Assembly: GCA_963762735.1 (NCBI GenBank)
Contig: CAVXMG010000004.1
Location: forward strand, 1 to 64,000
Direction: 5' to 3'
DNA length: 64,000 bases
Origin: DASXKD01 sp963762735
GTDB taxonomy: Bacteria; Actinomycetota; Actinomycetes; Streptosporangiales; Streptosporangiaceae
Shown here one piece after another: positions 36,593-45,179 of this stretch. Below the pieces are notes generated by a model. The model was not told where the DNA came from, searched no databases, and saw nothing but the letters and a program-made list of their open reading frames with translations. The position numbers and the translations under genes are program-made. Numbering within the stretch: the stretch's first letter is position 1; every line of letters starts with the position of its first letter.

Positions 36593-38809
36593 GTGTTTGT
36601 CGTTGATGACCTGGTGGCGTGGTTAACCGGGCAGCTGGCCGACGCCGGTTATCAGGGGCTAATCAGGCTGTTGCGCGGCAGTGACCAGGCACATGCGCTG
36701 CGACAGGCGGTCATGGCCGCCGTGCAGGCCACGGCAGATGAGATCAGCCCAGCCGACCCGGAACAGGCCCAATGGACCGCGGCGCAGATCAGCACGGCGT
36801 TCGGCAGGCGGAAGCCTGTCCCGCTGCCACCGGGACGGCCTACGGTCCTGGAGGCGCTGCGGGCCGGGATCGCCGGGCAGCTTTCTGGTCTGGATGATGC
36901 GGGGCGGACAGCTGCGAGCATGCCGGGAGCACCGGTCAGCGAGGTGGCGTACAAGTTGACCGGTCACCTGGTCCGCGAGATTGTTATCCGCGGCTCCCAG
37001 GAAGGGCCGCTGACTCCGCTGGCCGATCAGCTCAATCATGACCTGACCCACCTGCAGGGGGAGCGGATTGAAGGCATGCTCGCTCGGCTCTCGGACCGGC
37101 TGGGTGACGCATTGGGCCCGTCGGTCAGCCCTGCGGGGTCGGTGGGTCGGCGGCCGCGTGCCGATGTGGGTGACCCGTTCGCGCTGGAGGTGCACCGCCC
37201 AGTTCAGCCCGACGTCTCACAGCCCGCGCTGCCGGTGCCGCGCGGGCATCCAGACCAGCGCGGCACCAGCACGGCAGACGCTGCCGCCGCCATTCAGGAT
37301 GAACAAAGAAGTCTCTGCCCGCCGGCCCCGGTAATCCGAAAACCCCACTGGACGGGCAGTGCCCGGCCACTTCGCGTGCTGGAGAGTGCCGAGCGCGTTG
37401 CCCAGTCGATTCTCGATAGAAGTTCGAGGGCTTCAGCGCTCGTCCCTATCGTGAAAGTACTGGCTGACGCCGATCCGGGCCGGGCTGCGCAGGTCATGGC
37501 CGATGCGCTTAAAGACATCAGCCCGGACAGTTCAACGTTCGCTGAAATCCTGGCGGTGATGGCTACCTCAGACCCTGATCAGGCTGAGCATCTCGCTCAG
37601 TCGATCCCGCGGCGGGGAACTGAGGCCTTTTCACTTGGGCATATTGCCGCCGCGATGGCGGCCGCTGAGCCTGATCGGGCTGAGCGCGTTGCCAGGTTGG
37701 CTGAGTATGACTCCGCCGATGTTCGAGCGCTGAAGAGGATCGTCGAGGTCATCGCCGTCACCGACCCGGATCGCGCCGAGCGCATCGCTGGTGCGATCCC
37801 GGACGAGTGGTCGCAGGCCGAGACCCTGGAGACACTGGCAGCGCGCTTGGCCGTCGTCGATCCGGTGCGAGCCGGGCGAATCGCCGAGTCGATCAGCAAG
37901 ATGGATCTGAAAGTGTCCGCGCTCGCCGAAATCGCGTGCAGGGTGACCGATTCCGCTCCCGATCTGGCTGCGCGGCTCATCACATCAGCAGAGTGCGCTT
38001 GCGAGTCAATGAACGACAAGTGGCCGGCCCTTCTATCGCAGAAGCAAAGAAAGGCGATCGCGTACGCCGAGATTGCATGTGCGCTGGTCGAACTTGACCC
38101 GGCACGGGAGGCTCGTTTTGTTGCCGACGCCGAACGCGTCGCGCGATCGATCATCGGAAAGGCGCGAAGGGTTGAGGTTCTCGTTGACGTCGCGGAAACG
38201 CTTGCCAATTTCGATCCGGCTCAAAGCGTCAGGTTGCTTACTGATGCCGCATGTCTCGCCCAATCTATTAGAGACTGGTGGAGGATAAACCGTACCGGAC
38301 CACGTGGTGTAGGAGGCATAGTCCCTTCAACACGGGATTCAGCTATCGCACAAGTTGCCATTGTAGCGGCTTCGGTAGATCCTGACCTTGCCGAGCGTGT
38401 CGCGCGATCAATCATGGGGGTGACCACGGTATACGACTGGTCCGGGGCAATCGTGACAGCGCTGGCTGCCGCTGCCCCGGACCGAGCCGAAGGCGTGGCC
38501 CGGCTCACGTTGACGTCATATTCAGGGGATGACGCGCAAGGTGCGGCGGTGGGGCTAGGAGAGGTCGCAAGGGTGGTGGCCGCCTCTGATCCAGACCGAG
38601 CTGAACGCATCGCCCGGTCCATCGTCAGCCCCCATCACGATTTTTCGTACGAAAGGGACATAGCGCTCAAGAAAGTTGCGCAGGTAACGGCCGCCTTTGA
38701 CCTGGACCGAGCTGAACGCATTGCTTGGTCCATCGTTGATAAAGAGATCAAAGTGAAAACCCTGGCTGCTATCGCGAGGGTCATGCTTCAGGTGCGAGGA
38801 GACCGTTGA
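36593..38809 (+). CDS. STAND-type N-terminal domain plus twelve DPDRAER helical repeats, no NTPase
   Basis: A 738-residue protein of unrecognised function. Residues 1 to about 185 (VDDLVAWLTGQLADAGYQGL, QTALRQAVMAAVQ-like helices, PLADQLNHDLTHLQGERIEG) match, from memory, the helical N-terminal domain found before NB-ARC/NACHT modules in actinobacterial STAND proteins. A Pro-rich linker follows, with no Walker A or B motif. From about residue 260 to the end there are about twelve helical-hairpin repeats of 33-40 residues, with cores such as DPDRAERIARSI, DPDQAEHLAQSI and DLDRAERIAWSI. The start is a GTG with GGGAG eight bases upstream. Base composition is clearly lower in GC than the neighbours, suggesting transfer. 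A binding scaffold or defence-related sensor is possible but unproven. Confidence 0.7.
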   Translation: MFVVDDLVAWLTGQLADAGYQGLIRLLRGSDQAHALRQAVMAAVQATADEISPADPEQAQWTAAQISTAFGRRKPVPLPPGRPTVLEALRAGIAGQLSGLDDAGRTAASMPGAPVSEVAYKLTGHLVREIVIRGSQEGPLTPLADQLNHDLTHLQGERIEGMLARLSDRLGDALGPSVSPAGSVGRRPRADVGDPFALEVHRPVQPDVSQPALPVPRGHPDQRGTSTADAAAAIQDEQRSLCPPAPVIRKPHWTGSARPLRVLESAERVAQSILDRSSRASALVPIVKVLADADPGRAAQVMADALKDISPDSSTFAEILAVMATSDPDQAEHLAQSIPRRGTEAFSLGHIAAAMAAAEPDRAERVARLAEYDSADVRALKRIVEVIAVTDPDRAERIAGAIPDEWSQAETLETLAARLAVVDPVRAGRIAESISKMDLKVSALAEIACRVTDSAPDLAARLITSAECACESMNDKWPALLSQKQRKAIAYAEIACALVELDPAREARFVADAERVARSIIGKARRVEVLVDVAETLANFDPAQSVRLLTDAACLAQSIRDWWRINRTGPRGVGGIVPSTRDSAIAQVAIVAASVDPDLAERVARSIMGVTTVYDWSGAIVTALAAAAPDRAEGVARLTLTSYSGDDAQGAAVGLGEVARVVAASDPDRAERIARSIVSPHHDFSYERDIALKKVAQVTAAFDLDRAERIAWSIVDKEIKVKTLAAIARVMLQVRGDR

Positions 38810-38828
38810 GTGTTGCGAGGCGCGCTGG

Positions 38829-40161
38829 TTAGCCGGCAGGTTTCACGGGCGCCAGGGAGTTGCCGGGTGCGATCTGCGAGCAGTCATTCGCCGCCTGGTT
38901 TCCGGCGAAACGGCCGTCGAGCCAGGCCAGGGCGGCCGGTGCCCAGACGGGGAAGGTCGTGACGTGGCTCAGGGCGTTGTACTGGGTGTAGTCCACCGCC
39001 GTGCCGGAGGCACAGAAGTCGCGAGCCAGGGTACGGACGTCGCCAGCCACCATGACCCCGTCGCCGGGTCCGATGCCGGGCTTGTTGCCGGGGGTGCCTT
39101 CGAGAATTCCGTTGGCTCCCTGGCCGATAAACATGGGAATGGTGGGGGAGCCGAGGCTGCCGGCATTGAGCTCGTTCTCGACTTTGACCAGAACGGGGAT
39201 GCTGGCCGGATTCGCGTATTGCGGCTTGGCCAGCTGGGCGAACGTGAGCCCAGGGTATTGCCCCAGGACGTTGGCGATCGAGGCATTTTGAAGCGAGTTG
39301 TAGAGCTGACGCCCATAACTGCTCAGGTAGGGCGTGATGTCGATGTGGAAGCCCCGGGCGATACCGATGATGGCCATGGGAATGATGCCCGCCCAGATGC
39401 TGCTGCCGTCCACGTACGTGAGATTGTGCGCCGGGTCGACGAGCACGCCACCTTCGGCCGCACCGACCAGCTGGCGGTTGACATCGGGGGCGTAGGCCGG
39501 TGCCATCTGGGCGGCCCAGCCGGTCGCGATGGCACCTCCCGAGTAGCCGAACAGGCCGATCGGGGTGGTCTTGGTAAGCCCGGTGAGCGGGGAGTTCGTC
39601 GCGGCTCGTATCGAGTTGAGGGTGCTCGTCCCGTACTCCGGACTGCTGGAGAAGTCAGCCGTCTGGCCCTCGGTGTCGGGAACGATGACCGTATAGCCCT
39701 GAAGCAGCAGGGGAGCGATCACCACCGATTCGGCGTCGGTCACGAGCCCGCCCAGGGTGACGTCGCCGGCGATCTGAACGGACGGTTCGTCGGCCGGGTT
39801 GAGCGAGTCGTAGAAGGACTGGTAAGAGACCGCGCGAGGGGAGCTTAGGCGGTACGGGCGGCTCCAGCACCGAGGTGACGTTCGTCGTCGGCTGGCCGAG
39901 CGCCCCGGCGGACCGGTAAACCAACTGGACCACCCGGACCGGGAGCGCTATGCCTGCGACGTGGTAGGACAGCGTCCGGGTCTTCAGCACGGTGCCCGGC
40001 TTGATCTGGGCCAGCGGCGTGCTGCCGGTGTAGGTGTAGAAGGACCCCCGCGCCGGAGCAGTTGCCGCCTGCGCCAGCGGGGCCGGCGCCCCGGCAAAGC
40101 CAGCCACCGCCAGGGCCGTCACCGCAGTCACCGCCGCTTTGGACCCGATCCGCACCCACAT
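38829..40161 (-). pseudogene. Secreted lipase (LIP family alpha/beta hydrolase), one frameshift
   Basis: The start at 40161 has GGGAG six bases upstream and begins a signal peptide (AAVTAVTALAVAGFAGAPAP, cleavage near AQAATA). The mature N-terminus GSFYTYTGSTPLAQIKPGTV is typical of actinobacterial secreted lipases. Near 39850 the frame changes by one base; after the shift the protein continues RAVSYQSFYDSLNPADEPSV, then GYTVIVPDTEGQTADF, the nucleophile motif GLFGYSGGAIATGW, and a C-terminal His region NALSHVTTFPVWAPAALAWL. All catalytic elements are present in the second frame. It is probably an extracellular triacylglycerol or ester lipase if the indel is not real. Confidence 0.8.
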
Positions 40162-40332
40162 GGGCTTCTCCCATCGGCTTGGCCCCGCAGCGGTATGTTA
40201 CCCACTAGTAGGTATCTGGTGCCACCCCCTCTTCGCACCGGTGCCCCAGAGCCATCACGTCTGGGCGGTGCGGCCGGGACGGGCGGATACTTGCCAAGTG
40301 GCGTCAGTCTGGATGGCGGGCGGAGCGGCCTG

Positions 40333-41253
40333 ATGCCGCGCCACAGGCCGCCCGCAGTAGGAAGGCTGCCCGGCACACCCGGCGTCTACCGGTTCCGGGA
40401 TGCCGGTGACCGGGTGCTGTATATCGGCCGCGCCAGCGCGTTGCGCAGCCGGGTGGCGTCGTACTGGTCGGATCTGCGCAATCGCGATCACTTGGCTCCG
40501 ATGGTGGCCCGGATCGCCAGGATCGAAGCGGTCAGCTGCGACTCTGCCCATGAAGCCGCTTGGCTGGAACGGAATCTGCTGGAGGCATCGTTGCCGCCGT
40601 GGAACCGGACGCCGGGTGGTCAGGAAAGCGCTGTCTACATCCGGATGGACACCGGGCCGGCGAACCCGGGCCTTTCCGTCGTATACCAGGCAGATCCGGC
40701 CGGCCAGGTGCGGTACTTCGGCCCCTACCTGGGCGGCCTGCGAGTGCGGCAGGCGGTCACCGCGCTGCACAGGCTCGGGCCGCTGTCCTATTCGGGGACC
40801 CGGCTGAGCGGGGCCGAACGTGAAATGGCCTGCATTCGGGGAGTCGCCGGCGCGGACCGCACGGCGCTCGCCGGCTCGCTCGCGGCGATCCTGGAACGCC
40901 AGCCTGGCGCAGTCAGCTGGGCTTTCCGTCAACTGGAGCAGTTGCGGGACCGCGCGGCCCAGACGCTGGCCTACGAGTTCGCCGCCCGGATCCAGGACGA
41001 GATCGGCGCGCTGAGCTGGGTTAGCTGTCCGCAACGGGTCACCAGCATGGATGACGCAAATCTCACCATCGCTGGCTGGTCCCGCGGCGTGTTGGTCGAA
41101 TTCTTGATACGCAGCGGGCGGCTCTGCGGCTGGTCGCAAAGATCATGCACCCTGCCCAGCGTCGCCCCAGCGCTGGCCGCCACCCCCGCTGCCTGGCGCG
41201 ACTTCACGCAGCGCAACGCGGAACTCGCCGCCAGCCTGGCTCAGCACCCGTAA
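40333..41253 (+). CDS. Short UvrC/Cho-like GIY-YIG nuclease
   Basis: A 306-residue protein. The GIY-YIG domain is at residues 10-90 (PGVYRFRDAGDRVLYIGRAS, ALRSRVASYW, ERNLLEASLPPWN with the catalytic Glu region). A middle part like UvrC (VRYFGPYLGGLRVRQAVTAL) and a UvrB-interaction-like helix pair (FRQLEQLRDRAAQTLAYEFAARIQDEIGAL) follow. The C-terminal RNase H-like and HhH domains of UvrC are missing. This resembles Cho, which makes a single incision during nucleotide excision repair. The ATG at 40333 has GGAG seven to eight bases upstream. The gene is divergent from the lipase gene. Confidence 0.85.
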   Translation: MPRHRPPAVGRLPGTPGVYRFRDAGDRVLYIGRASALRSRVASYWSDLRNRDHLAPMVARIARIEAVSCDSAHEAAWLERNLLEASLPPWNRTPGGQESAVYIRMDTGPANPGLSVVYQADPAGQVRYFGPYLGGLRVRQAVTALHRLGPLSYSGTRLSGAEREMACIRGVAGADRTALAGSLAAILERQPGAVSWAFRQLEQLRDRAAQTLAYEFAARIQDEIGALSWVSCPQRVTSMDDANLTIAGWSRGVLVEFLIRSGRLCGWSQRSCTLPSVAPALAATPAAWRDFTQRNAELAASLAQHP

Positions 41254-41260
41254 TGGGCGG

Positions 41261-41277
41261 GCCTTTTCAGGAAAGGC
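41261..41277. terminator. Short hairpin between converging genes
   Basis: GCCTTTTC-AG-GAAAGGC lies between the stop codons of the nuclease gene and the ABC permease gene. The stem is short and overlaps the permease end; it could serve both directions. Confidence 0.35.
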
Positions 41278-42361
41278 GGCTGAGCCGCCGGAAGCAGTAC
41301 CCGGCCAGGGCCAGGGCCAGGGCGAGGTAGATAGCGGTCTCGGTCCACTGGAAGCGCCAGTAGCGGCTGGCGGGCTGGTAGGTGATGGCCTCGTGGATGC
41401 CGTGGCTGGCCAGGCAGCCAACGAAGGCGACGGGGCCCGTCGTCGACCCCTGTGGGCTGGCGCCCTGATTCGCGCCCGTGCCCGGGCCGGTGCTTCCAAC
41501 CGATGCGCAGGCAGCCGGGGTGGAGCTGGTTGCCTGCCCGGCGGCGTTGACGGGCCCGCTGGACAGGAGCCAGGCGCCGGGCTGGCCGGGGATGCTGTTG
41601 GCGTAGAGCGTGAAGGTGTCGCCGCCCGGGCCGGTCTGTGACGGGAGGGCGTTTCCCAGCGAGGTGACCGGGTTGACCGTGTGGTCGGGCGGGGCGAGGT
41701 TGGGGCGGACCCACAGCGGCATGGCGACCTGGAGGGCGGCGAAGATGGCCAGGGTGACGGCCATGGCCGGGATGGTGCGCCGGATCAGCGCCCCGGTGGT
41801 CACGCCGAGGGCGAAGGCGAAGGCGGCGTAGCCGAGCGGGGCGATGCCGTGGGTGGGGAAGTTCAGCTGGCTGAACCGGCTCTGGGCAAACCCGACGGAG
41901 GCGCCGTCGGCGCCGGCCTGGCTGATCGGCGCCGCCCACCAGGTCTGCATCAGGCTAAGCGCTTCGGTGACCGCCATGGCGGCCAGGGCGCCGACGGCGA
42001 GCCTGACGGCCAGCCACCGGGTCCGGGTGACGGACTGGTTCCAGGCCAGGGCGGCGGTCCCGGTCTCCAGCTCCCGGGCGATCAGCGGCGCTCCCCAGAA
42101 CAGGCCGATGACGGCGGGCGCCAGGAGGATGACCCCGGTGCTGAGCAGCCACAGCACATAGTAGGGGCTGCGGATCAGCGACCCGGCGAAGTAGTCGGCC
42201 AGGTTCGTGCAGCTGCCGCCGTGGCAGTTGTCGAGCCCGTCGGCGGCGTATGTGCTGGCCAGGTGCGGCCCGGTGGCCGCGAGCAGGATCGTGAAGGCGG
42301 CCAGGGTCACGGCTGCGGTGATGGCCTGGATGCGGAACTGAAGCATGCTGAGCCGGATCAT
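41267..42361 (-). CDS. ABC-2 type transporter permease
   Basis: A 364-residue membrane protein with an N-terminal helix (RIQAITAAVTLAAFTILLAAT), a large extracytoplasmic loop with Cys pairs (NCHGGSCTNLADYF), and five further hydrophobic segments (VLWLLSTGVILLAPAVIGLF and others). Its start overlaps the stop of the ATPase gene by four bases (ATGA), so both are co-translated. It is the membrane half of the exporter whose ATPase is encoded next. The substrate is unknown; similar GntR-linked systems respond to cell-envelope agents. Confidence 0.85.
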   Translation of the reverse strand: MIRLSMLQFRIQAITAAVTLAAFTILLAATGPHLASTYAADGLDNCHGGSCTNLADYFAGSLIRSPYYVLWLLSTGVILLAPAVIGLFWGAPLIARELETGTAALAWNQSVTRTRWLAVRLAVGALAAMAVTEALSLMQTWWAAPISQAGADGASVGFAQSRFSQLNFPTHGIAPLGYAAFAFALGVTTGALIRRTIPAMAVTLAIFAALQVAMPLWVRPNLAPPDHTVNPVTSLGNALPSQTGPGGDTFTLYANSIPGQPGAWLLSSGPVNAAGQATSSTPAACASVGSTGPGTGANQGASPQGSTTGPVAFVGCLASHGIHEAITYQPASRYWRFQWTETAIYLALALALAGYCFRRLSRLS

Positions 42362-43254
42362 GACGCCACTCCCAGGTGCTGACGGCGGGCCGGTGTCTGT
42401 TCGCCGGCCCGGCTCATGTAGGCCAGCACCAGGTCCTCCAGGCTGACCGGCTTCACGGCCCAGGCCGGGTCGAGGACCGGCCCGTCCGTGCGGACCAGCA
42501 GGTTGCTCTGCTTGTCGGTGTGGCTTTCGGTGATGACTTCCTGGTCCGCCGGCAAGGTGCCGGGGTCGCGGCGCGGCCCGGACAGGCGGTGATGCGAGGC
42601 CAGCAGGTCGCTGACCTCCCCGGCGACCCGGACCTGGGAGGCGACGAGAACGACCAGGTAGTCGCAGACTCGTTCCAGGTCAGCGACCAGATGGGAGGAC
42701 AGCACGACACTGAGGCGCTGCTCGGCGACCGCCTCCATCAGGCCTTGCAGGAACTCCCGCCGGGCCAGCGGGTCCAGGCTGGCGACCGGCTCATCGAGGA
42801 TGAGCAGTTCGGGACGCTTGGCCATCGCCAGGGTGAGGGCGACCTGGGCCCGCTCACCGCCGGACAGTGACCCGGCCCGCTGCTTCGGGTCCAGGGCGAG
42901 CTGCCCGATCCGCTGCTGTGCCAGGTCGTCGTCCCAGCCGGGGTTGAGCCAGGCGCCGAGGCGGAGATGGTCGGCGACCGTCAGCCTGGCGTAGACGGCG
43001 GTGTCCTGGGCGACGAAGCCGACCCGGGCCAGCTGCGCCGGCCCGGCCGCGGGGGGCTGGCCGAGGACGGTGATCGTGCCGCGGGTCGGCGTGAGCATCC
43101 CGGTGGCCAGGCGCAGCAGGGTGGTCTTGCCCGCGCCGTTGGGGCCGACGAGACCGACCACGTGGCCTTCGGGGATGGCCAGCGTGCAGTCGCGCAGCGC
43201 CCAGGTCCGCCGGTATTGCTTGCCGAGCCCGCTGGTCTCGATGACGGCGCTCAT
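42358..43254 (-). CDS. ABC transporter ATP-binding protein
   Basis: A 298-residue ATPase with Walker A (LVGPNGAGKTTLLRLA), Q-loop (VGFVAQDTAVYARLT), signature (GSLSGGERAQVALTLAMA), Walker B (PELLILDEPVASLDP) and H-loop (SVVLSSHLV). The C-terminal 80 residues form an extra domain as in ABC-2 exporters. The ATG at 43254 overlaps the stop codon of the GntR gene; a GTG one codon earlier is also possible. It powers the permease encoded next. Confidence 0.92.
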   Translation of the reverse strand: MSAVIETSGLGKQYRRTWALRDCTLAIPEGHVVGLVGPNGAGKTTLLRLATGMLTPTRGTITVLGQPPAAGPAQLARVGFVAQDTAVYARLTVADHLRLGAWLNPGWDDDLAQQRIGQLALDPKQRAGSLSGGERAQVALTLAMAKRPELLILDEPVASLDPLARREFLQGLMEAVAEQRLSVVLSSHLVADLERVCDYLVVLVASQVRVAGEVSDLLASHHRLSGPRRDPGTLPADQEVITESHTDKQSNLLVRTDGPVLDPAWAVKPVSLEDLVLAYMSRAGEQTPARRQHLGVAS

Positions 43255-43646
43255 CACGCCACCCCCTCGGCGAAGCAGGCGCGGAACGCAGTGCGGTAGA
43301 TCGCCTCGATGTCATCGGGCCCCAGGCCCGCCGACCGCGCCGAGCGGAGCCAGCCGGTCAGCTCAGCCAGGAACCGGGCCTGCGTGACCGGGTCGGTGCC
43401 GGACGGCACCCTGGTGACGAACGTGCCCAGTCCGGGGCGGGCCCGCACCAGCCCCTCCCGCTCCAGCTCACGGTAGGCCTTGTGCACCGTGTTCGGGTTG
43501 ATGGCCAGCTTGGCCACCACCTGCTGGGCGGTCGGCAGCCGGTCGCCCGGCTCCAGCATCCCCATCCGCAGCGCCTGATGGACCTGCTGCGCCAGCTGCA
43601 GGTAGGTGGCGACGCCCGACGTCTCGTCGAGCTGGAACTCGATCAT
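43254..43646 (-). CDS. GntR-family regulator (YtrA type)
   Basis: A 130-residue protein with a GntR winged helix (YLQLAQQVHQALRMGMLEPG, LPTAQQVVAKLAINPNTVHK, YRELEREGLVRARPGLGTFV) and only a short C-terminal helical tail. This size is typical of the YtrA subgroup, which controls adjacent ABC exporters. It is the first gene of the three-gene operon. A 30-bp near-perfect palindrome lies seven bases upstream of the start codon, so autoregulation is very likely. Confidence 0.9.
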   Translation of the reverse strand: MIEFQLDETSGVATYLQLAQQVHQALRMGMLEPGDRLPTAQQVVAKLAINPNTVHKAYRELEREGLVRARPGLGTFVTRVPSGTDPVTQARFLAELTGWLRSARSAGLGPDDIEAIYRTAFRACFAEGVA

Positions 43647-43652
43647 TGATCT

Positions 43653-43682
43653 CTCATTCTACTAAGAGCTTAGTGGAATGAG
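43653..43682. promoter_or_regulatory. 30-bp palindromic operator of the GntR-ABC operon
   Basis: Left arm CTCATTCTACTAAG, spacer AG, right arm CTTAGTGGAATGAG. Thirteen of fourteen arm positions are complementary. It ends seven bases before the GntR start codon and also includes a possible promoter. Confidence 0.8.
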
Positions 43683-43838
43683 AGTAGCAATCTCAGCCGG
43701 CCGATACAAGAAGCGGTTCAGGCCCGACGCGGGCGTGCTGCGCCGTCACGGGCGGAACGTGGCCGGGCCAGGTTGGGTGAAAGACCAGGAGCTGGACGAT
43801 GCGTGGCGCCGGCCCTTCGGTAACCCGCGATGGCCAAG

Positions 43839-44720
43839 TCAGCCAGCGGGGAGTGTCATGGTGCCGTTGCCCACGATCGTGGCGCAGCCACCGACGATGA
43901 CCTCGGTGATCTGGCCGTCCTTCTTGTGGGCGGTGCCGTTGAGCACGCTGGGGCGGCCCATGGCAACGCCCTGGTCGATGTGCAGATGGTAGGTGCCGTC
44001 CCGCTCGGGTGACCGGTGGGCCAGGCTGGCGACCAGCGACGCGCACGCCGATCCGGTGGCCGGGTCCTCGACGGCGCCCAGCGCCGGGGCGAAAAACCGG
44101 GCGTGCAGGTGCGCCCCGTCGCGATAGTCGTCGGCGAACAGGTACAGCTCTGACGACCAGCTGCCGGCGATCCCGGCCGCCCACACGGCCTTGTCCAGCA
44201 CGGCCCTGTCGACTAGGTCCCGGCCGGCCAGCCGGACGAAGCAAAACCGCAGGCCCACGCCGGCGTACCAGCTCTCCGCGATGGCGTCCTCGGGCAGCGT
44301 GAGGGCCTTGGCGATCGCGGCGACGGGCGGTGCCTCGTCGCTGCTCTCGTACCGCGGGGACCGCACATGGAAGCGGATGTCCGGGCCGTCGACGGTGACC
44401 GTGACCGGGCCGATCCCCTCTTCGAAGACGAACTGCTGGCTGGCCGCTTCCCCGTTCCGGCTGGCCAGGACCGCGGCGGTGCCCACGGTGGGATGACCGG
44501 CGAACGGAAGTTCCTGGCGCGGGGTGAAAATCCGGACCCGGCAGGTGCAGGAGGGGTCGCGGGGCGGCACCACGAACGTGGTCTCGGAGAAGTTGAACTC
44601 CCGGGCCAGCTGCTGCATGGTCGCGTCGGCGATGCCCGTGGCGTCAGGGAACACCGCGAGCTGGTTCCCGCCGAACGGCCGGTCGCTGAACACGTCGACC
44701 AGGCTGAAGTCGAATACCAT
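43839..44720 (-). CDS. PhzF-family isomerase/epimerase
   Basis: A 293-residue protein with the two-lobed PhzF fold. The catalytic Glu is in REFNFSETTFV; other family blocks are FGGNQLAVFP, FTPRQELPFAGHPTVGTA and EDPATGSACASLVA. Members isomerise amino-acid-like or dihydroaromatic substrates; the true one is unknown. The start is three bases beyond the stop codon of the RidA gene, so the two are translated together. It is the last gene of the aminotransferase-RidA-PhzF unit. Confidence 0.9.
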   Translation of the reverse strand: MVFDFSLVDVFSDRPFGGNQLAVFPDATGIADATMQQLAREFNFSETTFVVPPRDPSCTCRVRIFTPRQELPFAGHPTVGTAAVLASRNGEAASQQFVFEEGIGPVTVTVDGPDIRFHVRSPRYESSDEAPPVAAIAKALTLPEDAIAESWYAGVGLRFCFVRLAGRDLVDRAVLDKAVWAAGIAGSWSSELYLFADDYRDGAHLHARFFAPALGAVEDPATGSACASLVASLAHRSPERDGTYHLHIDQGVAMGRPSVLNGTAHKKDGQITEVIVGGCATIVGNGTMTLPAG

Positions 44721-44723
44721 TCC

Positions 44724-45101
44724 TCAGCCCACCACCGCGTCCATCTCGACCGCTGCGCCCAGCGGCAGGGCGGCGACACCGATCGCGGTGCGCGCCGGGT
44801 AGGGCTCGGTGAAGTACCTGACGTACACATCGTTCATGGCGCCGAACTGCGACATGTCGGTCAGGTAGACCCCGACCCGGATCACGTCCCCCAGGTCCTT
44901 GCCGGCCACCGCCAGAGCCGCCGTGAGGTTGCGCAGCACCTGGTCGGTCTGCTGGCCAATGTCGCCCTCGATCAATTCGCCGGTGGCCGGGTCGGTAGCT
45001 ACCTGCCCGCTGAAGAAAATGAGCCCGGCGCCGCGCACGGCCGTCGAGAACGGGAGGGCCAAGGCTGACGGCGTGTCACTGGTAACGGCATCGCGTGGCA
45101 T
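44724..45101 (-). CDS. RidA-family reactive enamine/imine deaminase
   Basis: A 125-residue RidA (YjgF/UK114) protein. Typical blocks are LIFFSGQVATDPATGELIEG, QQTDQVLRNLTAALAVAGKD, RVGVYLTDMSQFGAMNDVY and PARTAIGVAALPLGAAVEMD, including the Arg that binds the substrate carboxylate. RidA hydrolyses reactive imines made by PLP enzymes, which fits its place between an aminotransferase and PhzF. The ATG at 45101 begins the conserved part; a frame extension to 45137 is possible but has no clear support. Confidence 0.88.
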   Translation of the reverse strand: MPRDAVTSDTPSALALPFSTAVRGAGLIFFSGQVATDPATGELIEGDIGQQTDQVLRNLTAALAVAGKDLGDVIRVGVYLTDMSQFGAMNDVYVRYFTEPYPARTAIGVAALPLGAAVEMDAVVG

Positions 45102-45179
45102 GGTCGATGAGTTCCTTCGCTTACGTGCTGATGACAAAAAGCTTGCCTGCTGACAATGCTGCCGGATCGTTCGGCTCGG

